From assembly GCF_018613805.1 (NCBI RefSeq), contig NZ_JAGGPL010000003.1:62001-126000 (forward strand): 64,000 nt of DNA, given 5' to 3'. The DNA comes from Arthrobacter sp. ISL-48. GTDB lineage: Bacteria; Actinomycetota; Actinomycetes; Actinomycetales; Micrococcaceae. The notes beneath the pieces are model-generated. The model had not been told where the DNA came from. It searched no databases and saw nothing but the letters and a program-made list of their open reading frames with translations. This document shows positions 28,897 through 36,918 of this stretch, piece by piece (the first letter of the stretch is position 1; each line of letters starts with the position of its first letter). The translations under genes and the position numbers were made by a program.

Positions 28897-31287
28897 ATGA
28901 GCATCGCCACGAGGACAGACACGCAGCCGCCTGCGCAGCACGTTGCCGACAGCCACGATCTGATCCGCGTGCAGGGCGCGCGGGAGAACAACCTCAAGGA
29001 CGTCACCGTCGAGCTGCCGAAACGGCGCCTGACGGTATTCACCGGCGTCTCGGGCTCGGGCAAGAGCTCCCTGGTGTTCGCCACCATCGCTGCCGAGTCG
29101 CAGCGCATGATCAATGAAACATACAGCGCCTTCGTCCAGGGCTTTATGCCCTCGCTGGCCCGGCCCGAGGTGGACTTCCTTGAGGGACTAACGACGGCGA
29201 TCATCGTTGACCAGGAGCGGATGGGCGCGAACCCCCGTTCCACGGTGGGCACCGCCACTGACGCGAACGCCATGCTCCGAATCCTCTTCAGCCGGCTGGG
29301 CACGCCATACGTCGGCCCGCCCACGGCGTTCTCCTTCAACGTTCCGACCCGCAAGGCCAGCGGCGTCATGTCCACGGACAAAGGCGGACGGGTCGAGAAG
29401 GCCGTCGTCAACCAGGCCGTCTACCTCGGCGGGATGTGCCCGCGGTGTGAGGGAATGGGCAGCGTCAATGACATCGACCTCACAGCGCTGTACGAGGACG
29501 GGAAGTCGCTCACCGACGGTGCTCTCCTTGTTCCCGGCTACTCGATGGACGGCTGGTACGGGCGGTTGTTCGAGGGTGTTGGCCTGCCGATGGACAAGCC
29601 GATCTCGAAATTCACGAAGAAGCAGCTGGACACGATGCTGTACGCGGAGCCCACCAAGATCAAGGTGGAGGGTGTCAACCTGACCTTTGAGGGGATCATC
29701 CCGAAGATCCAGAAGACGATGCTGTCCAAGGACCCCGAGGCGATGCAGCCGCATGTGCGCCGGTTTGTGGAGCGCGCGGTGACTTTCCAGACCTGTCCGG
29801 AGTGCGAGGGGACCCGGCTGACCCAGCAGGCCCTGTCCTCCAGGATCCATGGCAAAAACATCGCCGAGCTGTGCCAGATGCAGATCAGCGACCTCGCCGG
29901 GTGGGTCCGTGAGCTCAAGGACGCTTCCGTGGCACCCCTGCTCAAGGGGCTTCAGCACCTGCTCGACTCGTTCTCAGACATCGGCCTGGGCTACCTCAGC
30001 CTGGACCGGCCGGCCGGCACACTGTCCGGGGGAGAGGCGCAGCGCACCAAGATGATCCGGCACCTTGGCTCCTCGCTCACCGACGTCACCTACGTCTTTG
30101 ATGAGCCCACCATAGGGCTGCACCCGCACGACATCGAGCGGATGAACCAGCTGCTGCTCCAACTGCGCGACAAGGGCAACACCGTGCTCGTGGTGGAACA
30201 CAAGCCGGAGACCATTGCCATCGCTGACCATATCGTCGACCTCGGTCCCGGGGCCGGCAGCGCGGGCGGCACGGTCTGCTTCGAAGGCAGCGTCGAGGGC
30301 CTGCGGGGGAGCGAAACCATCACCGGGCGCCACCTGGGGGACCGCGCGTCCCTCAAGGACTCGGTCCGCAAGGCTACCGGAGCGCTGGAGGTCCGCGGCG
30401 CCTCGATGAACAATCTGCAGGGGGTCGACGTCGACATTCCGCTGGGTGTGCTCATCGTGGTCACCGGGGTGGCCGGCTCGGGCAAGAGCTCGCTCATCCA
30501 CGGTTCGGTGGCCGAACGGGAGGGCGTGGTGGTGATCGACCAGGGCGCAATCCGAGGGTCCCGCCGCAGCAACCCGGCCACCTACACCGGCTTGCTTGAG
30601 CCCATCCGCAAGGCGTTCGCCAAAGCCAACGGCGTCAAGCCGGCGCTGTTCAGCTCGAACTCCGAAGGCGCCTGCCCCACCTGCAACGGCGCCGGCGTCA
30701 TCTTCACCGAACTGGGCGTGATGGCCACCGTCGAGTCCCTCTGTGAGGAGTGCGAGGGCCGACGCTTCCAGGCTTCCGTGCTGGAGTACACGCTCGGGGG
30801 CCGCAACATCGCCGAGGTGCTGGCTATGTCCGTTACGGAGGCCGCTGGCTTCTTCGCCGAGGGCGAGGCCAAGACGCCGGCCGCGCGAACCATCCTTGAG
30901 CGACTCGCCGACGTCGGCCTGGGCTACCTCAGCCTCGGCCAGCCGCTCACCACGCTCTCGGGCGGGGAGCGCCAGCGGCTTAAGCTGGCCACCCAGATGG
31001 CCGAGAAGGGCGAGGTCTATGTCCTGGACGAGCCCACAACCGGCTTGCACCTCGCCGACGTCGAGAACCTGCTGGGCCTCCTCGACCGCCTTGTGGATTC
31101 AGGTAAATCGGTCATCGTCATCGAACACCACCAGGCGGTCATGGCGCACGCGGATTGGATCATCGACCTGGGTCCCGGCGCAGGGCACGACGGCGGCCGG
31201 ATTGTCTTCGAGGGAACACCTGCCGACCTTGTCGCCGCGCGTTCCACGCTCACCGGCGAGCACCTCGCCGCCTATGTCGGCGCCTAG
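28897..31287 (+). CDS. UvrA-like ABC ATPase (short UvrA2/DrrC-type)
   Basis: This is a double-ABC protein of the UvrA family, 796 aa against about 950 for repair UvrA. Walker A motifs are GVSGSGKS (50-57) and GVAGSGKS (524-531). Two LSGGE signatures (TLSGGEAQR, TLSGGERQR) and CxxC pairs (CPRCEGMG, CPECEGTR, CPTCNGAG, CEECEGRR) are present. Its shortness suggests that the UvrB-binding region is missing. Relatives such as DrrC protect against DNA-intercalating drugs. GGAGA precedes the ATG. A resistance or self-protection role next to the divergent polyketide operon is inference. Confidence 0.88.
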   Translation: MSIATRTDTQPPAQHVADSHDLIRVQGARENNLKDVTVELPKRRLTVFTGVSGSGKSSLVFATIAAESQRMINETYSAFVQGFMPSLARPEVDFLEGLTTAIIVDQERMGANPRSTVGTATDANAMLRILFSRLGTPYVGPPTAFSFNVPTRKASGVMSTDKGGRVEKAVVNQAVYLGGMCPRCEGMGSVNDIDLTALYEDGKSLTDGALLVPGYSMDGWYGRLFEGVGLPMDKPISKFTKKQLDTMLYAEPTKIKVEGVNLTFEGIIPKIQKTMLSKDPEAMQPHVRRFVERAVTFQTCPECEGTRLTQQALSSRIHGKNIAELCQMQISDLAGWVRELKDASVAPLLKGLQHLLDSFSDIGLGYLSLDRPAGTLSGGEAQRTKMIRHLGSSLTDVTYVFDEPTIGLHPHDIERMNQLLLQLRDKGNTVLVVEHKPETIAIADHIVDLGPGAGSAGGTVCFEGSVEGLRGSETITGRHLGDRASLKDSVRKATGALEVRGASMNNLQGVDVDIPLGVLIVVTGVAGSGKSSLIHGSVAEREGVVVIDQGAIRGSRRSNPATYTGLLEPIRKAFAKANGVKPALFSSNSEGACPTCNGAGVIFTELGVMATVESLCEECEGRRFQASVLEYTLGGRNIAEVLAMSVTEAAGFFAEGEAKTPAARTILERLADVGLGYLSLGQPLTTLSGGERQRLKLATQMAEKGEVYVLDEPTTGLHLADVENLLGLLDRLVDSGKSVIVIEHHQAVMAHADWIIDLGPGAGHDGGRIVFEGTPADLVAARSTLTGEHLAAYVGA

Positions 31288-31403
31288 TTGGGCGGCGCTA
31301 TTCTGAGCCGGATGCCTTCATGGGCGATCGGTCGGCCGGTGAGCGCGCCATTGCCTCGACGATGGTGGACGCTGGCGCCCATTTCGTGCGCCAAGCCTCA
31401 CCC

Positions 31404-31802
31404 TCAATCGATGGGTGATGGAGTTCCAGGGTTGTTGGCCAGGGAGCGTTTGTAATGATCTTCGGACTGGAGAATGCAAAACAGGTTTCCGCCGGGGTCT
31501 GCCAGGACAACCCATCCCTCGTCGCCGGACTGCCCGATGTCTGCATGTGTGGCTCCGAGCTTGAGGGCGCGCCTGACACAGGCTGACTGATCCTCCGGGC
31601 GGAGGTCCAGGTGGATCGCGCCCTGTTGGATGGGGCGATCGGACGCCTGGATGAGGAGAGTTGGCCCGTCGTCGCCGACCAACTTCACCGATTCACTGTG
31701 GTTGGGCGCGATCCGATAGCCGAGTAGTTCGCGCCAGAACCGAGCGACGTCTCTCGGTCGGGCGGTCTTGATTGTGACCGTGGCGATCCAGATGGCAGAC
31801 AT
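31404..31802 (-). CDS. VOC-family (glyoxalase superfamily) protein
   Basis: This is a small metal-dependent or binding protein of the vicinal-oxygen-chelate fold, 132 aa. The features are VTIKTARPRDVARFWRELLGYRI, then IHLDLRPEDQSACVRRALKLGATHADIG and the closing LADPGGNLFCILQ. The start at 31802 (MSAIWIATVTIK) places the beta strand at the N-terminus; a longer in-frame opening to 31955 has no family similarity. The substrate is unknown. Confidence 0.8.
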   Translation of the reverse strand: MSAIWIATVTIKTARPRDVARFWRELLGYRIAPNHSESVKLVGDDGPTLLIQASDRPIQQGAIHLDLRPEDQSACVRRALKLGATHADIGQSGDEGWVVLADPGGNLFCILQSEDHYKRSLANNPGTPSPID

Positions 31803-32194
31803 GAGCCAATCTTCCGCGACGGGCTCCAATTGCGCCAGATCTTGTAATGGAAGCCGCCCCAGCCGGTTTGCGGCTGGGCCGGCTGCAGGTGCTGTAGACG
31901 GATCGTAGGCGCTGCCTGAGGTGGCCCGGGTGGAATGTGGTGTCTGTGGGGACATCCCACATCGTGAGTTATGTCAACTAATAGTTGATGACTCGGCTGC
32001 GCCGCGCGTCGGGGTTGGAATGGAGGCACGAGCATCCAATTCCGATCCGAACCCCCTGAAGCTGCCACAGGCCGATCCGGCTCTCGGAATTCACGGATCC
32101 CGGAGTGACGATTTTGCGTGAAACTGCCAAGCGCCAAGGATTGGGGCTAAGTGGCCGCCCCAACCGGCTTCATGCTAAACGCCGATAATGTACA
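31803..32194. other. Gene-free stretch with short AT-rich palindromes
   Basis: I see no convincing gene here. It contains TCAACTAATAGTTGA (31974-31988), a palindrome with one central base. ATAATGTACATTAT at 32185-32198 is a perfect 14-bp palindrome at its right edge. Both are joined to a TTATGTCAA(C/G)TAA motif (31970 and 32195, same orientation). This is the left edge of the mobile mosaic. Confidence 0.4.
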
Positions 32195-32401
32195 TTATGT
32201 CAAGTAAAGGCCAAGGGGGCGCGTTTGGTTTGAAGTCACTGCACGGCCTTGCCCTGACCATCGGCCTGTCTCGTGCGACCGGGATCCAAAAACGTAGCGT
32301 CTACTGGCGGCCTGTATTATCCGAAGAATCGTTAATAGTTGAGGTCGCGGGATGAAACCGAGAATGTCGGCGGGGCTGGAGATGCGCAGTTCGTTGTTCA
32401 T
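32195..32401 (-). pseudogene. Truncated DUF4192-type gene (N-terminal stub)
   Basis: An ATG at 32401 with AAGGACGAGAG upstream starts MNNELRISSPADILGFIP, which matches the conserved N-terminus of actinobacterial DUF4192 proteins (normally 300-400 aa). Similarity stops after about 17 residues. The remaining 50 codons (Arg/Ser-rich) look like random reading into foreign DNA. The junction is near 32345, so the gene was cut by a rearrangement. Confidence 0.5.
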
Positions 32402-32456
32402 GGAAATTCTCTCGTCCTTTGCTGAGGATTCTGTGGGTGGGGCGCTCGTGGTGAGT

Positions 32457-32570
32457 GGCCAGCTTCCCCTCTCCCCCGACGCTTCTATGTCTGTCAAGCG
32501 GGTAGAAACGGGTGCTGGCGCGGACCATAGCGGCGCGGCTTTGGTGACCGGCCAGCTTCCCCTCTCCCCC
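32457..32570. repeat. Two 21-bp direct repeats, 93 bp apart
   Basis: A 21-bp sequence beginning GGCCAGCTTCCCCTCTCC occurs at 32457-32477 and 32550-32570, both preceded by GGTGA. Repeats of this kind near an element end could be transposase binding sites; the family is not identified. Confidence 0.55.
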
Positions 32571-32575
32571 CGTTG

Positions 32576-32710
32576 TTTTGGCTGCTGGCGAAGCTTGCGG
32601 AGCTGTGGCCGACGGAGGCCTGTCTACCCGCAGGGCAAGGGGAGGGAAAATCCCGGAGGAGATCAGCGACGAAGGAGCGCCGCAGGGAAATTTCTGCACC
32701 GCGGGCCCCC
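32576..32710 (+). repeat. Dispersed repeat, copy A (about 135 bp)
   Basis: This stretch aligns with 44796-44930 in the same orientation at roughly 80-85% identity by eye. Shared blocks include GCTGGCGAAGC, CGGAGCTGTG, CCGACGGAGGCC and ATCAGCGACG. Its right boundary coincides with the point where the resolvase reading frame loses homology, so it looks like the end of an element inserted into that gene. Confidence 0.6.
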
Positions 32711-33214
32711 AGTTCAGCCTGAGTATGCTCACCGGCATCGTGCAGCGTTAGAAGATGTTTTCCGCTGCGTCCTGGATAATTTTGGTTGCTTGCCTCCCAG
32801 TCGCCCCTTCGCTTTTGCGACTGCCATGCCCTCGGGGGTGCGCATCCGGATCAGATCCGCCTCAAACTCGGCCACTATCCCCAGGACGTTAAACAGCAGC
32901 CGGCCGACCGGATCAGTCGGATCGTGGATGCTGCCGCCGAGACTTAGCACCACCCCTTTGGCCGTCAGCCCATCGGCTATGTCCCGGGCATCGGAAAGGG
33001 AACGTGCCAAACGGTCCAGCTTGGTCACCACGAGCGTATCTCCGGCCCGACACGCCGCCATAGCTTCACGGAGCCCAGGGCGTACCCGGTTAGCTCCCGT
33101 CAGTCCTTGATCGACGAAGATCTGCTTCTCCTCAACTCCCAAGGCACGGAGTGCGTTTCGTTGGGCGGTCAGGTCCTGGTCGTTTGTCGAGACGCGGGCA
33201 TAACCGATCTTCAT
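32711..33214 (-). pseudogene. Frameshifted, 3'-truncated serine recombinase (resolvase)
   Basis: This is a Tn3-type small serine recombinase. The N-terminus MKIGYARVSTNDQDLTAQRNAL holds the catalytic Ser, and LVVTKLDRLARSLSDARDI is the conserved E-helix region. One extra base in an A-run (plus-strand TTTT at 32758-32761) shifts the frame, giving an early stop at 32729. In the other frame the expected HTH approach KHLLTLHDAGEHTQAEL continues to 32711, where the repeat begins, so the DNA-binding HTH is lost. I used the ATG at 33214; a longer opening to 33265 is not conserved. Confidence 0.8.
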
Positions 33215-33309
33215 TCCAGTCCTAACAAACACGGTTGCAGTAATCCCCCCCCCATCACCGTGCATATCATCGTGCGGGTCTTACGTACATCGCCTAGGCC
33301 AGCAATCGT

Positions 33310-33335
33310 CCGGGAACCTGCCGGCAGGTTCCCGG
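33310..33335. repeat. 26-bp perfect palindrome upstream of the resolvase and fic
   Basis: The half-site CCGGGAACCTGCC is followed directly by its complement, with no loop. It lies 95 bases upstream of the resolvase start and 147 bases upstream of fic. It could be a recombinase or regulator site, or a cruciform. Confidence 0.6.
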
Positions 33336-33481
33336 GGCACGGTGATCGACCGGCTTACGGGCGCGGCCTCATTCCGCATTGGATCTCCTCAGCACGGACC
33401 AGTCACCGCTGACATGTGGCCCGCTTCAGCATGCGCCCGGTACACCAACTGCAACAACAGAAGCGTTGGTACATTGCAACT

Positions 33482-34906
33482 ATGGCTAAATCAACCCTTG
33501 CTTACACCGCCCTCTGCCCTTTCTCCCACTGGGCAACATGCACAGTTGACAAGGACGCACTGACGAGAGTTGCGGCGAGGATCCAATCGGTCGCCGACAC
33601 CGACTCCGAGCGCGGCTTGCGGTGGGCCCAGGATCGCATTTTGAGAGCCACAGCATTTGAGACGGGCGCAGTAGAGAACCTGTATGACGAAGGCGCTACG
33701 TACACGGTTGCAATGGAACATCCTGGATGGGAGGAAGAGCTTGAACGTAGTGGGGACGGAGCAGCGCAACACTTTGCTGATCAGTTGGCCGCCTACTTTC
33801 AAGTCAGGGAGTGGGCTGAGACTCCCCTTGAAAGACCATTAGCAGAAGTTGATATTAGAGACCTTCACACAATTGCCACCAAATCACAAGAGATTCATCC
33901 AGTAAGAACACAATTTGGAACACAGGACCATAGATTTATTTCCGGCGCTTACAAAACTGAACTAAATGCAGTTCTGGAACGCGATGGTAATATTCATCAC
34001 TATGCCCCGCCTAATCAGGTTCCGCAAGAGATGGAAGAGCTGTTAAGAACCTGCCGAAGTGAGGAGTTTATCAACGCTCACCCCGTCTTAAAATGCGCCT
34101 ACGTACACTGGGTAATTGCACACATACATCCGTTCGCGGACGGAAACGGTAGAGTTGCTCGCGCCTTTAGCTCGATGCCGCTTCTTGAGAGTTATGGCGT
34201 CCCATTTGTCGTATACGCGAGTAAGAAACGTCGATACCTGCAAGCGCTTGAAGCTGCTGACAACCACCACCACCAGGAGATGGTCGACTACGTCGCAGAA
34301 CGATTGGAGTCGGTACTGTCTTACCTTGCGGAATTGCTAGAGTCCGCGCGTACGGCGGAGCAGGCCGATGCTAGCCTTACTCAGATCCAGAATCTTTTGG
34401 CTTTTCAGCAAGATCGGCTCGAGACGCGCGAGGAGGCTGCTAATCGCGTCCACAAAGGTCTGGAAAAACTTCTAAGGGAAGAAGCAGCCGAACGCCTTGG
34501 CGCCCAAAGTATTCAGTCAGAGGTTGATCAGAAAGGTTACGCGTACCGACCAATATTCGGCATTAGCGGAGGGGGAAGCTATAGCCAAGTTGGTACCAAT
34601 GATATCCGGTTAAGGCTGAGCGTAAATGCGGTGAGTGAACATCGTTCAGACACAGGAGTAGCGGTTGGTTACGCCACCAAGGAAAGCTCAAATGCAGTCG
34701 TGATAATCAGTGGAGACAGCACCCCGGATTTATCCTTCCGACTAGAAGACTGCAGTCCAGAACTCAGCATGGAGGCCGAGTTGAGACTTCGAAACTTTGC
34801 CATCAAGTTCACTTACGCTGCGGCGCATAAGCTTCAAGGGGAGCTTCAAGGAATTCTGAAGGAGCATGGCCGCCTGCCCACGGTGATCAGCGAAGGGGAA
34901 GCCTAA
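33482..34906 (+). CDS. Fic-domain AMPylase with N-terminal inhibitory helix
   Basis: Fic proteins transfer AMP or related groups from nucleotides to target proteins. The active-site loop HPFADGNGRVAR (216-227) is canonical. TGAVEN (61-66) matches the inhibitory motif (S/T)xxxE(G/N) at the N-terminal side, making this a self-inhibited class II Fic. After the Fic domain there is a helical, Glu-rich stretch (about 285-350) and a C-terminal domain of about 130 residues that I do not recognise. The middle of the gene is clearly AT-richer than its neighbours, a sign of transfer. The ATG at 33482 is used; a GTG at 33416 is also in frame, and neither has a strong ribosome site. Confidence 0.85.
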   Translation: MAKSTLAYTALCPFSHWATCTVDKDALTRVAARIQSVADTDSERGLRWAQDRILRATAFETGAVENLYDEGATYTVAMEHPGWEEELERSGDGAAQHFADQLAAYFQVREWAETPLERPLAEVDIRDLHTIATKSQEIHPVRTQFGTQDHRFISGAYKTELNAVLERDGNIHHYAPPNQVPQEMEELLRTCRSEEFINAHPVLKCAYVHWVIAHIHPFADGNGRVARAFSSMPLLESYGVPFVVYASKKRRYLQALEAADNHHHQEMVDYVAERLESVLSYLAELLESARTAEQADASLTQIQNLLAFQQDRLETREEAANRVHKGLEKLLREEAAERLGAQSIQSEVDQKGYAYRPIFGISGGGSYSQVGTNDIRLRLSVNAVSEHRSDTGVAVGYATKESSNAVVIISGDSTPDLSFRLEDCSPELSMEAELRLRNFAIKFTYAAAHKLQGELQGILKEHGRLPTVISEGEA

Positions 34907-34928
34907 ATTGGCTGCCGCAGCGTTTCGA

Positions 34929-34947
34929 TGGAGGATCCTTCACCGGA
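34929..34947 (-). repeat. 19-bp dispersed repeat with GGATCC core (copy 1)
   Basis: On the minus strand this reads TCCGGTGAAGGATCCTCCA, identical to 43362-43380 on the plus strand. A shorter, diverged copy lies at 35705-35722. All three copies are intergenic or just after genes. Confidence 0.6.
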
Positions 34948-35059
34948 CACGGCCCGCGCCATCGACCGTTCACAGCACGCCCGTCAGGACCTCACATAGC
35001 CTTAGGGGTGTGGGGACAAATACGAGAAGTGTGGTGATGCGGGCCGTCCGGAGAAGGCC

Positions 35060-35254
35060 GTGCTTGCGGTAGGACTGGCAGGATTCGCAATGTTGGCCAT
35101 CGGCTCCATATATGCCATACGACATCCGTGGTCCCGGGATGAACCCATCGGTCCAGTACGGGCACGGTACATCGTCTTAACTCTCGTTGGGATCGCGCTC
35201 GAAGTTGTCTACGTCGCCGTCGTTCTGTTCCAGGACACCGCAGTTCCGGTCTAG
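35060..35254 (+). CDS. Small two-helix membrane protein
   Basis: The product is 64 aa with two hydrophobic helices (AVGLAGFAMLAIGSIYAI and YIVLTLVGIALEVVYVAVVLF) joined by a charged turn, HPWSRDEPIGPVRAR. GGAGAAGG precedes the GTG by four bases, which supports translation. No family recognised. Confidence 0.45.
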   Translation: MLAVGLAGFAMLAIGSIYAIRHPWSRDEPIGPVRARYIVLTLVGIALEVVYVAVVLFQDTAVPV

Positions 35255-35411
35255 GTCGCCAGGTGGAATCGGCTGTGTCAGAAGTTTCGGACGAACACGC
35301 TGATCAGCAGTCGAGATGGAATTGCCGTATTCACGCGGCCGAAGAGAAGTGCCCGGTTAGGGATCCATCAAGGCGCACTGCGGCTTCGGCGCAGAAGGAT
35401 ACGGTCAGTGG

Positions 35412-35699
35412 ATGAAAGCAGAACTTATCGACTCGCGGGATCAGACCCTCCAGGTCGCCGACCCAACGTACCGGGTCCATTTCTGGGCGGAAGGCGGTGA
35501 CGCAAAAGAGGAGTGGGAGCTTTCAGGAGCCGACCTTAATGAGGTGCTCGAATGGATCCCTGCGCATTCCCACGGGCGCTCTTACAGTCTTTGGGCGGTG
35601 ACGCGACTACCAGAAGAGGCGTGCTTGATTCGTCTGCTGGGCATGGACCTTGATTCTGGGTCAGCTGCGTGGCCCAGCTGGGCCACGCAAACTTACTAG
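35412..35699 (+). CDS. Small hypothetical protein
   Basis: The product is 95 aa. The core VADPTYRVHFWAEGGDAKEEWELSGADLNEVLEW followed by YSLWAVTRLPEEACLIRLLGMD looks like a compact alpha/beta fold seen in unnamed actinobacterial proteins. AGAAGGA lies upstream of the ATG. The last dozen codons run through a 24-bp palindrome, so the natural end of the protein may have been altered. Confidence 0.5.
   Translation: MKAELIDSRDQTLQVADPTYRVHFWAEGGDAKEEWELSGADLNEVLEWIPAHSHGRSYSLWAVTRLPEEACLIRLLGMDLDSGSAAWPSWATQTY
35666..35689. repeat. 24-bp perfect palindrome
   Basis: The half-site TGCGTGGCCCAG is followed directly by its complement. It overlaps the 3' end of the small gene at 35412 and could act as a terminator stem or protein site. 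Confidence 0.55.
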
Positions 35700-35704
35700 T
35701 AGCG

Positions 35705-35722
35705 TCCGGTAAAGGATCCCCA
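35705..35722 (+). repeat. Diverged copy of the GGATCC repeat (copy 2)
   Basis: TCCGGTAAAGGATCCCCA differs from the 19-bp repeat at 34929 and 43362 by one substitution and one missing base. Confidence 0.45.
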
Positions 35723-35836
35723 AGTCGACGCGGCGGCGTCCGCTGAGCCACCGGCTTTCGGGCGGGTGTTTGAGCCAGGACGGGCTTACATCAACGAACC
35801 GACCAGGCAAGATAACCGGCCGGAAAGTCTCAGCCA

Positions 35837-35865
35837 TTGACATAGGGAAGGTATCTTCCTATTCT
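35837..35865 (+). promoter_or_regulatory. Promoter with internal operator for the PadR gene
   Basis: TTGACA (35837-35842) and TATTCT (35860-35865) are 17 bases apart. The spacer contains GGAAG-GTAT-CTTCC (35846-35859), an inverted repeat placed to block RNA polymerase. The start codon lies 7 bases after the -10 box, so the transcript is leaderless. Autorepression by the PadR product is the natural reading. Confidence 0.65.
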
Positions 35866-35871
35866 TTGGGC

Positions 35872-36231
35872 ATGCCCCGACGTAAAGAAGGCACGCTGCT
35901 TCCATTGGAGGTCCGTGTTCTGGAGATTGCCCAGCAAGCGCACTCAAAGCGGACCCCCATGTACGGGTTCGCGCTGGCAAGCGCACTATCCGAAGACGGC
36001 GGAAAGTCACTGACAGGCCATGGCACTCTGTACAAGGTGTTAGCCCGCCTAGCAGACGCTGGCCTGCTGGAAACGGAGTGGGAAGACCCGGACATTGCTG
36101 AGGCTGAACATCGGCCACGGCGCCGCCTCTACCGCATCTCATCCCAGGGAACCACAGCCTTGAGTGCGGCCCATAAAGCTCCAGCCACGACCCCGCACCC
36201 AATAACTATCCTCCGGCCGGTTCAGCAATGA
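35872..36231 (+). CDS. PadR-family transcriptional regulator
   Basis: This is a winged-helix repressor of 119 aa. LLPLEVRVLEIAQQA, the YGFALASAL helix, GTLYKVLARLADAGLLETEWED and RRLYRISSQG match the PadR N-terminal domain (recognition helix around GHGTLYKVLARL). It has only a short C-terminal helix, as in PadR-s2 members. The ATG at 35872 is the first in-frame ATG after the promoter. Its stop overlaps the next start (ATGA), so regulator and membrane protein are coupled. Confidence 0.85.
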   Translation: MPRRKEGTLLPLEVRVLEIAQQAHSKRTPMYGFALASALSEDGGKSLTGHGTLYKVLARLADAGLLETEWEDPDIAEAEHRPRRRLYRISSQGTTALSAAHKAPATTPHPITILRPVQQ

Positions 36232-36779
36232 CCAGCCTCCGGGAGCTTCCAACGTCGAGAACCACCGCGGCGGTTCTCTGGTGGGTCAACTTCTACACCC
36301 AGTCCTTGCCCGGCGAGGTGGCCCAGCAGCGACGCGATGAGCTGATTTCGGACATCTACGAGCAGCTTGTCGACGGCGAACGAAGAGCACTGTCACGGGG
36401 CTCAGTGGACCGTGCCATCGCCAGTCGCGCCCTCCGCGGCCTGTCCGCTGACCTCAGCTGGAGCAGGAAACAGCAGCAACGAAAGGAAAAGACAATGAGC
36501 ACCCCACAAGCAGCACCAAAACCCACCACCAGCCCGGTCACCATCCGTCTCAGCAGTCTCGGCTGGGCCATCCTTGCCCTTCTGGCAATCCTCGGTCTCG
36601 CCACTTCAATCACCGAAATTGTTGAGTACGGAGGCAATCGCTTCGGTTATGTCCCCTGGCCTGGGGCAGGAAATATCAACACAAACCTGGTCCAACTCAT
36701 CTGCAGCGCCGTTCTCCTGGTCCCGGCCTCCGTCATCACCATCATGAGACTAATCCGGCACCGGGCTCGTATCGCGTAA
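36228..36779 (+). CDS. PadR-linked membrane protein
   Basis: The product is 183 aa. A soluble helical N-terminus (residues 1-88: RTTAAVLWWVNFYTQSLPGEVAQQRRDELISDIYEQL) is followed by two membrane helices (LGWAILALLAILGLATSITEIV and LVQLICSAVLLVPASVITIMRLI). It is translationally coupled to the PadR gene. Small PadR/membrane-protein pairs often respond to membrane stress or drugs; the role here is inferred from the pairing. Confidence 0.7.
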   Translation: MTSLRELPTSRTTAAVLWWVNFYTQSLPGEVAQQRRDELISDIYEQLVDGERRALSRGSVDRAIASRALRGLSADLSWSRKQQQRKEKTMSTPQAAPKPTTSPVTIRLSSLGWAILALLAILGLATSITEIVEYGGNRFGYVPWPGAGNINTNLVQLICSAVLLVPASVITIMRLIRHRARIA

Positions 36780-36918
36780 CGGATGCTGCTCTACGACCTT
36801 TCTTGGTAGCTGATCAGCAAATGGAATTCACGACCACACGGATTCCGGGGCAAACCAGCGATACAGCCACGAACGGTGCCCGCTCGTTGCCAAGCCCAAC
36901 GGACCGGTTCGCTCCCTC

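Noticed and set aside
32457..32570. CRISPR-like array
   Set aside because: Only two repeat units, unequal context and no cas genes in the window.
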